A DNA stretch of 64,000 nucleotides. Source: Pelagihabitans sp947500445. Its GTDB lineage: Bacteria > Bacteroidota > Bacteroidia > Flavobacteriales > Flavobacteriaceae. The stretch lies in assembly GCF_050589625.1 (NCBI RefSeq), contig NZ_JBNGOP010000003.1, positions 124,001 through 188,000 on the forward strand, in the 5' to 3' direction. Under the pieces are notes generated by a model. That model worked only from the letters and a program-made list of their open reading frames with translations, did not search any database and had not been told where the DNA came from. A program made the position numbers and the translations under genes. This document shows positions 53,416 through 61,120 of this stretch, one piece after another; the first letter of the stretch is position 1, and the number at the start of each line of letters is the position of its first letter.

Positions 53416-54954
53416 ATGCAGTTTTCAGAAACGGATTTAAAACAACTTTCCGAAAAAGGGGTTAGCAAGGAAAAGGTAGTTGATCAAATTAATACTTTTA
53501 AGGAAGGCATCCCTTTTGTTCATTTAGAGGAACCGGCAATCGTCGGCAATGGTATTTCACGATTTTCCGATACAGAGGGGGAAGCACTCGTTGCCGCTTT
53601 TGAGGCAGTTGCGGCCGGGTCGGACCTATTAAAGTTTGTACCTGCCTCCGGGGCCGCTTCGCGAATGTTCAAATCCATGTTCGCGTTTTTGGAAGAGTTC
53701 GATGTTCGTAACGAAACCTTTGAAGCCTATGTCCAAAGAACAAAAAGAACGGATGTGGAAACATTATTGGAACGCCGAAAAGAAATGCCCTTTTACCGCA
53801 ACATACAGGAACGGATAGCGGGGAAAACGATGTCCGAGGATGAAGAGAAATATCTTTTTATTAAGGAAATGCTTTCCGAAGAGGGATTAAACTATGGTTT
53901 TTATCCAAAGGGGCTACTGCCCTTTCATTCCTACGAAAAGAAAGTGGTTACGGCTTTTGAGGAACATTTAAAGGAAGGGGCCCGTTATGCGGAAACCAAC
54001 GGAAAGGCCTCCTTGCATTTTACGATATCGCCACAACACGAACTGTTGTTCAAACAAGAATTTGAAGTGGCCCGCGCGCGGGTACATCATCGGACGGGAA
54101 TCGATTTCGATGTTGACTTTTCCTTCCAAAAGACCGCCACCGATACCATTGCGGTAGACACGGACAACAAGCCCTTTCGAAATACCGACGGCTCGTTGCT
54201 GTTTCGCCCAGGCGGTCATGGAGCGCTCATAGAAAACCTGAACGACCAAAACGCCGATGTCATTTTTATCAAAAACATCGACAATGTGGTTCCTTCGCGA
54301 AATCTTGCAGCGGTCGCCCAAAGTAAAAAAATATTGGGAGGAGCGCTTTTAAAGGTACAACAGCAAATTTTTGAATATGCCCGTTTGTTGGATTCTGGAA
54401 CACCGGATGCCACCGCACTGATCGAAATCAAAACATTTTTGGGCTCGGAACTCAATGTGCGTTTTGCCGATAGCTTCGAGCATTTTAGTCTCATGGACCA
54501 AATAAAGGTTTTGAAAGATAAAATGAACCGTCCGATCCGCGTTTGCGGTATGGTAAAAAATGAAGGGGAACCCGGTGGTGGACCGTTTTGGGTGAGAGAC
54601 CAAAACGATAACATATCGCTTCAAATCGTAGAATCCGCCCAAGTGGACATGTCCAATACGGAACAGGTGGGGATATTAAAGGGTTCTACCCATTTTAATC
54701 CTGTAGACCTTGTGTGTGGGGTAAAAAATTATAAAGGGGAAAAATACGACCTGCTCAACTATGTTGATGCCAAGCTTGGTTTCATTACCGGAAAAACAAA
54801 AGAGGGACGCGAGTTAAAGGCATTGGAACTTCCCGGTCTATGGAACGGTGCAATGGCCTTTTGGAACACCATTTTTGTTGAGGTGCCCACGGTGACGTTT
54901 AACCCGGTAAAAACGGTAAACGACCTTTTAAGGCCTTCGCACCAGGGCGAATAA
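53416..54954 (+). CDS. DUF4301 protein
   Basis: 512 residues, no signal peptide, the DUF4301 family found across Bacteroidota. Visible conserved segments: FVPASGAASRMFKSMFAFLE, KGLLPFHSYEKKVVTAFEEH, LFRPGGHGALIENLNDQNAD, GMVKNEGEPGGGPFWVRD and STHFNPVDLVCGVKNYKGEK. Its glycine-rich segments recall sugar nucleotidyltransferases (inference). It starts 4 bp after the NadR-like gene stop, so it is part of the same four-gene transcript, which is a useful clue to its still unknown function. Confidence 0.9.
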   Translation: MQFSETDLKQLSEKGVSKEKVVDQINTFKEGIPFVHLEEPAIVGNGISRFSDTEGEALVAAFEAVAAGSDLLKFVPASGAASRMFKSMFAFLEEFDVRNETFEAYVQRTKRTDVETLLERRKEMPFYRNIQERIAGKTMSEDEEKYLFIKEMLSEEGLNYGFYPKGLLPFHSYEKKVVTAFEEHLKEGARYAETNGKASLHFTISPQHELLFKQEFEVARARVHHRTGIDFDVDFSFQKTATDTIAVDTDNKPFRNTDGSLLFRPGGHGALIENLNDQNADVIFIKNIDNVVPSRNLAAVAQSKKILGGALLKVQQQIFEYARLLDSGTPDATALIEIKTFLGSELNVRFADSFEHFSLMDQIKVLKDKMNRPIRVCGMVKNEGEPGGGPFWVRDQNDNISLQIVESAQVDMSNTEQVGILKGSTHFNPVDLVCGVKNYKGEKYDLLNYVDAKLGFITGKTKEGRELKALELPGLWNGAMAFWNTIFVEVPTVTFNPVKTVNDLLRPSHQGE

Positions 54955-55004
54955 GGATTTAGCAATCGCGCTTGTCAACATCGAAAGGGCGCTAAAGGTG
55001 TATA

Positions 55005-55036
55005 AAAATTACACACATATCGGGAAATTACACACC
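55005..55036 (+). promoter_or_regulatory. Repeated AAATTACACAC motif upstream of PepSY-like gene 1
   Basis: Two direct copies, aaaattacacaca (55005-55017) and aaattacacacc (55025-55036); the first is also part of a GTGTA-N7-TACAC palindrome (about 54999-55015). A third copy lies upstream of PepSY-like gene 2. Candidate activator sites, 90-120 bp before the putative -24 element. Confidence 0.4.
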
Positions 55037-55185
55037 CTTATACAGCGAAAGGCATTTCTTTAATTTGTTTAAATAATTGAAAATCAAATACTTGAATATG
55101 TTTTGAGCTAGTGTTGACGATTGGCATTGTTTTCTCTTTACCTAGAGCGAAACATAGAATCATTGTAAATCTTAAACACATCAAA

Positions 55186-55491
55186 ATGAAAAAGGTATTA
55201 TTAGTAGCGGCTTTAGCGTTTGGAACGTTGACCGTATCAGCACAAGAAGAAGCAACAGAAGCAGTAGCGACTACTACTGAGGTAGTTGAAGCACAAGATG
55301 CTTTCGCCGAAGTAGCATTGGAAGAACTTCCTGAAGCCATTACAGCTGCTTTGGAAGCTGCCCACCCAGGTGCTACCATTTCCAAAGCATATGTGAACGA
55401 AGCGGCACAATACAAGTTGGACGTTACCAAAGAAGATGGTGAAGCGGTAGAATTGTACGCCGATGCCGAAGGCAACTGGATCGAAATGTAA
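55186..55491 (+). CDS. Secreted PepSY-like protein 1
   Basis: The ATG at 55186 gives a 101-residue protein with a clean signal peptide (MKKVLLVAALAFGTLTVSAQ). After an acidic, Ala-rich stretch comes a single PepSY-like domain (PF11396 type, beta-lactamase-inhibitor-like): LPEAITAALEAAHPGATISK, AAQYKLDVTKEDGEAVELYA, DAEGNWIEM. Such small periplasmic domains bind proteins or ligands and are often made in large amounts. It is a paralogue of the gene at 56090-56389 (same ending NGNWIEM/EGNWIEM). It is closed by a strong terminator. Possible sigma-54-type control is discussed in the findings. Confidence 0.88.
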   Translation: MKKVLLVAALAFGTLTVSAQEEATEAVATTTEVVEAQDAFAEVALEELPEAITAALEAAHPGATISKAYVNEAAQYKLDVTKEDGEAVELYADAEGNWIEM

Positions 55492-55539
55492 GTTGTTACA
55501 ACCTACAACACTATAACCCGAAAGGGTTGAAAATAAAAG

Positions 55540-55572
55540 GCCCCGACAGCATATAGCTGTCGGGGCTTTTTT
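55540..55572 (+). terminator. Strong terminator after PepSY-like gene 1
   Basis: GCCCCGACAGC-atata-GCTGTCGGGGC, 11 perfect pairs, then TTTTTTG. Confidence 0.95.
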
Positions 55573-55741
55573 GTGTTGCCGGCGTTTCAAAAGGCAATAC
55601 GGCCCCAATATCCATACTCGCTTCACAATGCGATAGGTTTCCGGGAAGCCAATACAATATTTCAATATAATCAAGATGCCACCTATCCGATAGGGACGAT
55701 CAAATTACAAAACGCGGCGTATGCTACGAGGGAAGTTCCTG

Positions 55742-55767
55742 ATACCATTTCAAAGGTAAAATGGTAT
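55742..55767. repeat. Palindromic repeat, copy G
   Basis: ATACCATTTCAAAGGTAAAATGGTAT, full-length. It lies in the 600-bp gap between the two PepSY-like genes, not directly at a stop codon; the rest of the gap holds the control region of the second gene. Confidence 0.9.
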
Positions 55768-55960
55768 TATTTCGTTTATATCGTCTAAAGAGAACTTTCT
55801 TTTAGGAAACCGGATTATGGGCGTACCCTAGGAAATCGGTATTACCATCGAGATATAAGAGGTGCTTTTTGATAACCACTGATGAAAGAACGGTTCCACC
55901 GATCTGTCCGGGTGGTTTTGGAACGTGTAGCTTTTATACGTTTATACACTATGGTATACA

Positions 55961-55972
55961 GAATTACACACC
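55961..55972 (+). promoter_or_regulatory. GAATTACACACC motif upstream of PepSY-like gene 2
   Basis: Third copy of the motif seen twice at 55005-55036, within an imperfect palindrome GTATA-N6-TACAC, about 75 bp before the putative -24 element of gene 2. Confidence 0.4.
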
Positions 55973-56034
55973 GAAAATAGCAACATGAAATCGTAAGATG
56001 TTGATATTCTGATATTTGTGTTAGTTTTAAATTT

Positions 56035-56050
56035 TGGTATCATATTTTCT
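56035..56050 (+). promoter_or_regulatory. Possible sigma-54 promoter of PepSY-like gene 2
   Basis: TGGTATCATATTTTCT: GG and the C at -12 have the 12-bp separation of a -24/-12 promoter; G at -13 is replaced by T. The equivalent place before gene 1 is TGGCATTGTTTTCTCT at 55122-55137. No good TAnnTTTG box was found for either gene. Confidence 0.35.
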
Positions 56051-56089
56051 ATAGGTAAAGGGAATTCTATAATTAGAAAAACACATATC

Positions 56090-56389
56090 ATGAAAAAAGT
56101 AATCTTAGTAGTAGCTTTAGCCATAGGAAGTTTAACCACATACGCTCAAGAAGCGGACGCAGTAGAAGCAGTGGCCACAGAAGCGGTTGCACAGGACGAT
56201 TTTGCTGAAATCGCTGCAAGCGAATTACCGGAAGCGGTGACTGCAGCGGTAACAAAAAATTATCCTACTGCCACTATCGATAAAGCATATGTAAATGAAG
56301 CAAAACAGTTCAAATTAGAGGTGTCTTTGGAAGACGGTACTGCCGGAACCTTGTATGCCGATGAAAATGGTAACTGGATTGAAATGTAA
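56090..56389 (+). CDS. Secreted PepSY-like protein 2
   Basis: 99 residues from the ATG at 56090: signal peptide MKKVILVVALAIGSLTTYAQ, short acidic Ala-rich spacer, then one PepSY-like domain (LPEAVTAAVTKNYPTATIDK, AKQFKLEVSLEDGTAGTLYA, DENGNWIEM). It matches gene 1 in layout and roughly 60% of residues, so the two are tandem paralogues with separate promoters and terminators. Because the next gene is an NtrC-type activator and the one after it a phosphorelay kinase, these may be outputs or periplasmic partners of that system. Confidence 0.88.
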   Translation: MKKVILVVALAIGSLTTYAQEADAVEAVATEAVAQDDFAEIAASELPEAVTAAVTKNYPTATIDKAYVNEAKQFKLEVSLEDGTAGTLYADENGNWIEM

Positions 56390-56436
56390 GTAATAACTTG
56401 AGTTATTTGTTTTGTATCAAGTTGGTTTGGTCGGAG

Positions 56437-56468
56437 AGGGGTCTTATGTAAATAGGGCCCCTTTCTAT
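56437..56468 (+). terminator. Terminator after PepSY-like gene 2
   Basis: AGGGGTC pairs with GGCCCCT (one G-U) across a ten-base loop, followed by ttctattttg; a weaker terminator than that of gene 1. The remaining gap to 56793 shows no gene. Confidence 0.55.
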
Positions 56469-56792
56469 TTTGTATCGGTTTGTGCACCTTCGTAGTATAC
56501 AGGCTTGAATGCACATAAATTTGAATGGATATGAAAAAATGTCTACCGGCTTAACCCTATCCGAATAGGGTATATGGCAACAATACATTGGTCACGGCAT
56601 CACTACGGTATTAAAGGTGAAGGCCGTTTTTTTATGGCCATTATTGATCGGCCCTTGAAAGGCCGGATGTAATGCCAGAAAGGGTTTGTAAAGGTTTCGA
56701 GTGGGGAATTCCTACTTCTTTTAAGAAAATTTTGGGCACTTCTCAACTATCAAGGGTTATTTTTACGTACATACAGACACAAAGACCCAAGT

Positions 56793-58166
56793 ATGCCAAA
56801 CATCTTGATCATCGAGGACGATGCCGCATTTTGTCAAATGCTGCAGAAGTTTCTGACCAAACATGACTATCAGGTGCAGACAAGTTTTAGTGCCCCCGAT
56901 GCCAAAAAGAAGTTTTCCGAAACTTTTTTTGACGTGGTACTGACCGATTTGCGCTTGCCCGACTATGATGGCATACAATTGCTTACCGATATAAAGGCCG
57001 TAAATTCAAATACCCAGGTTATTCTAATGACCGGGTATGCCGAAGTCGCCACGGCCGTAAACGCGATGAAAAAAGGAGCTTATGACTATGTGTCCAAGCC
57101 CTTCACTCCCGATGAGATCGTTCGTGTAATCAAAAATGCCCTAAGAGCGGAGCCTGTTCTGGCCGAGGGAGGTAACGAAGAAGCTGCCGTTGTGCTTTCG
57201 CTTCCAAAAGAAGAGGAGCAACAAGAGCACGTTCACGAAAAAACGAATATTGTTAAGGGTACCAGTGAGGCATCCCTTAAACTCTACGAATACATCAACT
57301 TGGTGGCACCTACCGATATGTCCGTTCTTGTCACGGGAGAAAGTGGTACGGGTAAGGAGGTAACGGCAAAGGCGATACACGATTGCAGTAAACGAAAAGA
57401 ACATCCATTTGTGGCCGTGGATTGTGGAGCCATTCCAAAAGAGTTGGCGACCAGTGAGTTTTTTGGCCACATCAAAGGAAGCTTCACCGGAGCGGTAGAA
57501 GATAAGATCGGAAATTTTGAGGCTGCCAATAAGGGCACCCTTTTTTTGGATGAGGTAGGAAATCTTTCCTATAACAATCAAATTCAACTACTTCGCGCAT
57601 TACAGGAACGAAAGATCAAGCGGGTAGGGAGTACCAAAGAAATTGTGGTCGATGTACGTATCATCACCGCTACCAACGAAGATTTGACCAAAGCCGTAGA
57701 AAAGGGTACGTTCAGGGAAGACCTCTATCACCGCTTAAACGAGTTTTCAATAGAAATACCGTCGCTTCACGATCGCTTTGAAGATTTAAAGGCTTTCGCC
57801 GAACATTTTTTGATAAAAGCGAATCGGTCCTTAGATCGAAATGTTACGGGGTTTTCCCCATCCGTTTGGAATGTGTTCAAACAATATCACTGGCCGGGCA
57901 ACCTTCGGGAGCTTCAAAACGTTATCAAACGTTCGGTGTTGTTGACCACCGGAACGATGGTAGAAATAGAGGTGTTGCCCCAAGAAGTAAGACAGCCATC
58001 AGTAAGTACCGTGGAAAAGCAATTTTCCAAATCCGAATTTGAGAAAGACCGCATCATCAAAGCGTTAAAACGAACCAATTTTAACAAATCGGAGGCTGCA
58101 AAACTGCTTCAGGTAACCCGAAAAACGCTCTACAACAAGATCAGCCATTATAAATTGGACTTGTAG
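56793..58166 (+). CDS. NtrC-family sigma-54-dependent response regulator
   Basis: 457 residues in three parts: a receiver with D52 in VVLTDLRLPDYDG; an AAA+ domain with Walker A GESGTGKE near 183-190, the sigma-54-contact loop GSFTGA at 229-234 (Ser for the usual Ala), Walker B TLFLDEVGNL and the arginine-finger region FREDLYHRLNEFSI; and a Fis-type HTH at the C-terminus (IIKALKRTNFNKSEAAKLLQ, VTRKTLYNKISHYKLDL). It activates RNA polymerase with sigma-54 when phosphorylated. Its 3' end overlaps that of the convergent hybrid kinase by 26 bp, and the kinase is its probable partner. Confidence 0.95.
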   Translation: MPNILIIEDDAAFCQMLQKFLTKHDYQVQTSFSAPDAKKKFSETFFDVVLTDLRLPDYDGIQLLTDIKAVNSNTQVILMTGYAEVATAVNAMKKGAYDYVSKPFTPDEIVRVIKNALRAEPVLAEGGNEEAAVVLSLPKEEEQQEHVHEKTNIVKGTSEASLKLYEYINLVAPTDMSVLVTGESGTGKEVTAKAIHDCSKRKEHPFVAVDCGAIPKELATSEFFGHIKGSFTGAVEDKIGNFEAANKGTLFLDEVGNLSYNNQIQLLRALQERKIKRVGSTKEIVVDVRIITATNEDLTKAVEKGTFREDLYHRLNEFSIEIPSLHDRFEDLKAFAEHFLIKANRSLDRNVTGFSPSVWNVFKQYHWPGNLRELQNVIKRSVLLTTGTMVEIEVLPQEVRQPSVSTVEKQFSKSEFEKDRIIKALKRTNFNKSEAAKLLQVTRKTLYNKISHYKLDL

Positions 58167-60615
58167 CCATACGTTTCCTGAGCGCGGCTACCAGATGGTC
58201 TGTTTGCTCGAGCAGCACTGCTACCGCTTTGTCCAATACCGCAGATGCTATTTCTCCTTCCTTTAGATGCTCCAATCGTTCCAATTCGGGAATGCAGGCC
58301 GAAGCTTTCAATTGTTTGAACATGGGCAACATCCGATGGGCCACATTGTTTATTTGTTTGAAATCGCGGTTGGCCACAGTCTCTTTCAACAACTGAACAT
58401 TGGTAGTGGTGTCCAACAGAAATAGTTGCAATACCTCATGAATAGCGTCTTGGTTGGTCCCTAAGAACGAATGGATGATGTCAAGGTCGTACAGCTGGTT
58501 TTTGGTCGATGGGACACTGGTCTCCGTCGGTTCGTCTTTTGTATCGATTTCACCCAACTGTAGGCCCAAAAGCCTGATCATACCAATAAGTTCACCCTTT
58601 GAAAAGGGTTTCTGTAGTACTTGGGCAAACCCTAAGGACGTGTAAGCCTCGGTTTCCAGGTCTCTCCTTCCTGTCATGGCAATGATCGGTTGGCCCGTAT
58701 AGTGTTTGTATTCCCCTTCCTGTAAGCGTTTTAAAACTTCGAAACCGGTAATTTGGGGCATTTGGATATCGGTCAATACCAGGTCGTACGCCAAGTGCGT
58801 ATCCTTTTCTACCTGTAGGAAATTTGAGAACACATGAGTGGTTATACCGATACTTTCGGCCATCTCCCGAAGCATGCGCAACAGGGCGCTGTCGTCATCC
58901 ACGATAAGCATACGTAGTTTTGGCATCATGTAGGGGGCCTCAGCTTTGGGCGATACCTTTTCCTTGGAAATCTCCAAGGGAATTTCAAAGGAAAAAGTGC
59001 TACCTTGGCCTACTTCGCTCTGTAAATGGAGCGATCCCCCAAGGAGCTCCGATAGTTTTTTGGAGATGGTCAGTCCAAGGCCATACCCCCCGTACTTTTT
59101 CTCGGTAGTTTCGTCGGCTTGCGCAAATTCCTTGAAAATGGCCTGCTGCTTGTCTTTTGGAATGCCGATTCCGGTATCGGTCACGTTGATTTGGGCCCGT
59201 ATCTGTTTTCCCTTTCCGGAAATGAAAGCATCGATTTTGATGTGTCCTTCCTCGGTAAACTTAAAAGCGTTTCCGATAAGGTTCGTCAATATCTGTCGCA
59301 TACGGAACGGGTCCCCCAAAACGGGTTGCCCCAGCGCGGGATCGATTTCTAAAAATAGCTGTAATTTTTTGTGCAGGTGAAGGGCCTGAAGGTTTTCGGC
59401 CGTTTCCTGTATCAGGTGCGCGGCGATAAACGGAACTTTTTCAATATTCAGTTTACCGGCCTCCAATTTAGAGAAGTCCAAAAGGTCGTTGACCAAATTT
59501 CCGACATATTTCGAAGAGGATTTTACATTTTTCAGATAACGCTGCTGCTTGTCGCTTAGCGGGGTACTTTCCATAAGATCCGTATAGCCCGTAATGGTGT
59601 TCAATGGGGTGCGCAGATCATGGCTTACGGTAGAAATCAATTGTTCCCTACTTTTTAGGAGCGATTCGGAAAATTTCTTTTCTTTTTCCAGTTTTTGCCG
59701 ATAGGTCTGTATGCGCCAAAAGTCCCTGTTGATCAAAAATGTAAATAGGCCCACGACCAAAAAACCCAGTACCGCTGCGGAACCGGCCAAACGGATACTG
59801 CGGCGTAATGCCGTTTTTCGTTGGGCGCTTTGGGCATAGGTATTCGAAAGGACCTCTTGTTCAAAATCGGCGATGATGGAATGTAACTGTTGCGATAGTT
59901 CCAGATCGTTGCTATTGATTTCACGTTCTTTTTGGGCCAAAAAGCGCTGGTTTTTCGCATCTTTTCGTTTGGCTTCTACCAAAAGGCTTTTCGAAGCGTT
60001 CAAAACCGAATCTATCTTTTGGGAATCGGGAACGTCAGCACTATCGGTAGGAATGTTTTCGTTCAAATAGGTGACCCAATCGTCCAAAACCTTTCGTTCG
60101 TAACCGGAAAGGCTCTCCGGATTCGGATGAATGTCATAGGCGGTCAGTTTCCCGAAAGACGATTCCATTTTCCGGAGTCCTTTGAGCGCATTGTCAATAG
60201 AGCTACTGGCACGGTTCTTTCCCAATAGTTCACGTAGTTCATTACTGTTGGCGACTTTCTGCCGCAATAAGGCCCGAACACTGTCCAATTGTGCTTTCTG
60301 CTGTGGCTGGTTGGAAATGGTACTGAGCGTATCGATTTCCAATAGTATGGTGTCGATTTTAGCGGAATACGCGTTAAAACTCTCTTGGGTATTGTTCTGC
60401 TGCGCCAGGTTCGATAAGCTTTCCGCTTCATACAGGTCGGCCACCAGCGCTCCCGTCTTTAACAGTTTTACTCCTGTTTTGTCGTCCATTTCGTTGTAGA
60501 CGATTACCCGTAGTTCGGTGTAAATGAAATATCCGGCCGTCAAAAATAGAATCCCGAGCACCAAATAGCTGAAAATAATCTTGAAAGTGAACCTGCTCTT
60601 GGATTTTTCCTTCAT
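58141..60615 (-). CDS. Hybrid sensor histidine kinase with receiver and Hpt domains
   Basis: 824 residues. Membrane segments near 12-33 and about 275-295 bracket a periplasmic helical sensor region rich in Leu and Gln. Then come HisKA with H332 in STVSHDLRTPLNT, HATPase_c (LIGNAFKFTEEGHI, VTDTGIGIP, YGGYGLGLTISKKL), a receiver with D616 in LVLTDIQMPQITG, and a C-terminal Hpt domain with H760 in NNVAHRMLPMFKQL. All four phosphorelay sites are thus in one chain except the final receiver, which the convergent NtrC-type regulator can supply. The 3' ends overlap by 26 bp, so transcription through either gene can affect the other. Confidence 0.94.
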   Translation of the reverse strand: MKEKSKSRFTFKIIFSYLVLGILFLTAGYFIYTELRVIVYNEMDDKTGVKLLKTGALVADLYEAESLSNLAQQNNTQESFNAYSAKIDTILLEIDTLSTISNQPQQKAQLDSVRALLRQKVANSNELRELLGKNRASSSIDNALKGLRKMESSFGKLTAYDIHPNPESLSGYERKVLDDWVTYLNENIPTDSADVPDSQKIDSVLNASKSLLVEAKRKDAKNQRFLAQKEREINSNDLELSQQLHSIIADFEQEVLSNTYAQSAQRKTALRRSIRLAGSAAVLGFLVVGLFTFLINRDFWRIQTYRQKLEKEKKFSESLLKSREQLISTVSHDLRTPLNTITGYTDLMESTPLSDKQQRYLKNVKSSSKYVGNLVNDLLDFSKLEAGKLNIEKVPFIAAHLIQETAENLQALHLHKKLQLFLEIDPALGQPVLGDPFRMRQILTNLIGNAFKFTEEGHIKIDAFISGKGKQIRAQINVTDTGIGIPKDKQQAIFKEFAQADETTEKKYGGYGLGLTISKKLSELLGGSLHLQSEVGQGSTFSFEIPLEISKEKVSPKAEAPYMMPKLRMLIVDDDSALLRMLREMAESIGITTHVFSNFLQVEKDTHLAYDLVLTDIQMPQITGFEVLKRLQEGEYKHYTGQPIIAMTGRRDLETEAYTSLGFAQVLQKPFSKGELIGMIRLLGLQLGEIDTKDEPTETSVPSTKNQLYDLDIIHSFLGTNQDAIHEVLQLFLLDTTTNVQLLKETVANRDFKQINNVAHRMLPMFKQLKASACIPELERLEHLKEGEIASAVLDKAVAVLLEQTDHLVAALRKRMATSPIYNG

Positions 60616-60905
60616 ATTGGCTATTATAAAATAAGTACAAAGTAGCGCGGTTGCCCGCCGTAAAGAAGTTTCAACGCTTTTCGTTTTAAACGAAAACCTA
60701 CGCTTTTGTTTCCTTTTCGATGCTCCTTAAAGGAGTGTAGCGCCGCTTTACAACCAAAAGGTCAAAGAAGGCATAAGACATCGATTTCGGTTCGCCAAAA
60801 AACATAAACAACTTCCGTATATAGATACGTATCAGCGGGCCATATTGTTTATCGTTAAGCGTTAATATTTTTGAGGTATTGTTAGGGCGCTAAAAATTTC
60901 GGTAT

Positions 60906-60913
60906 TACATTTG
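60906..60913 (+). promoter_or_regulatory. -7 box of riboswitch transcript
   Basis: TACATTTG fits TAnnTTTG; the nearest upstream TTG (60879-60881) is 24 nt away, slightly long. The transcript would start just before the TPP aptamer. Confidence 0.65.
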
Positions 60914-60922
60914 CGCCATCTC

Positions 60923-61022
60923 AAAGGGGTGCTTTTATTGTGAAGGTGAAAAACACGGAACGATAACGGCTGAGATTATACCCAATGAACCTGGGCGGGT
61001 AATGCTGCCAAGGGATGGCGAA
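60923..61022 (+). ncRNA. TPP riboswitch (THI element)
   Basis: The conserved aptamer blocks are present in order: aaaggggtgc, cggctgagattatacccaat, gaacctgggcgggtaatgc and tgccaagggatggcg. THI elements bind thiamine pyrophosphate and repress thiamine synthesis or uptake genes. No terminator follows; the segment ACCCCTTT at 61087-61094 is a perfect 8-base complement of AAAGGGGT at 60923-60930 at the aptamer start and may form the alternative structure. It controls the TonB receptor at 61121 and probably the next gene. Confidence 0.96.
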
Positions 61023-61120
61023 AGCCACTATTTGGAATTACAACGGTCTTTAATTGGCCAAAAATCATGTTTAATTTAGAATAATGACCCCTTTTATTCG
61101 TCACTAATTATTTAGTACGA

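Noticed and set aside
55573..55788. 71-codon plus-strand frame after PepSY-like gene 1
   Set aside because: Starts just after a strong terminator, contains the palindromic repeat and has no family or signal features.
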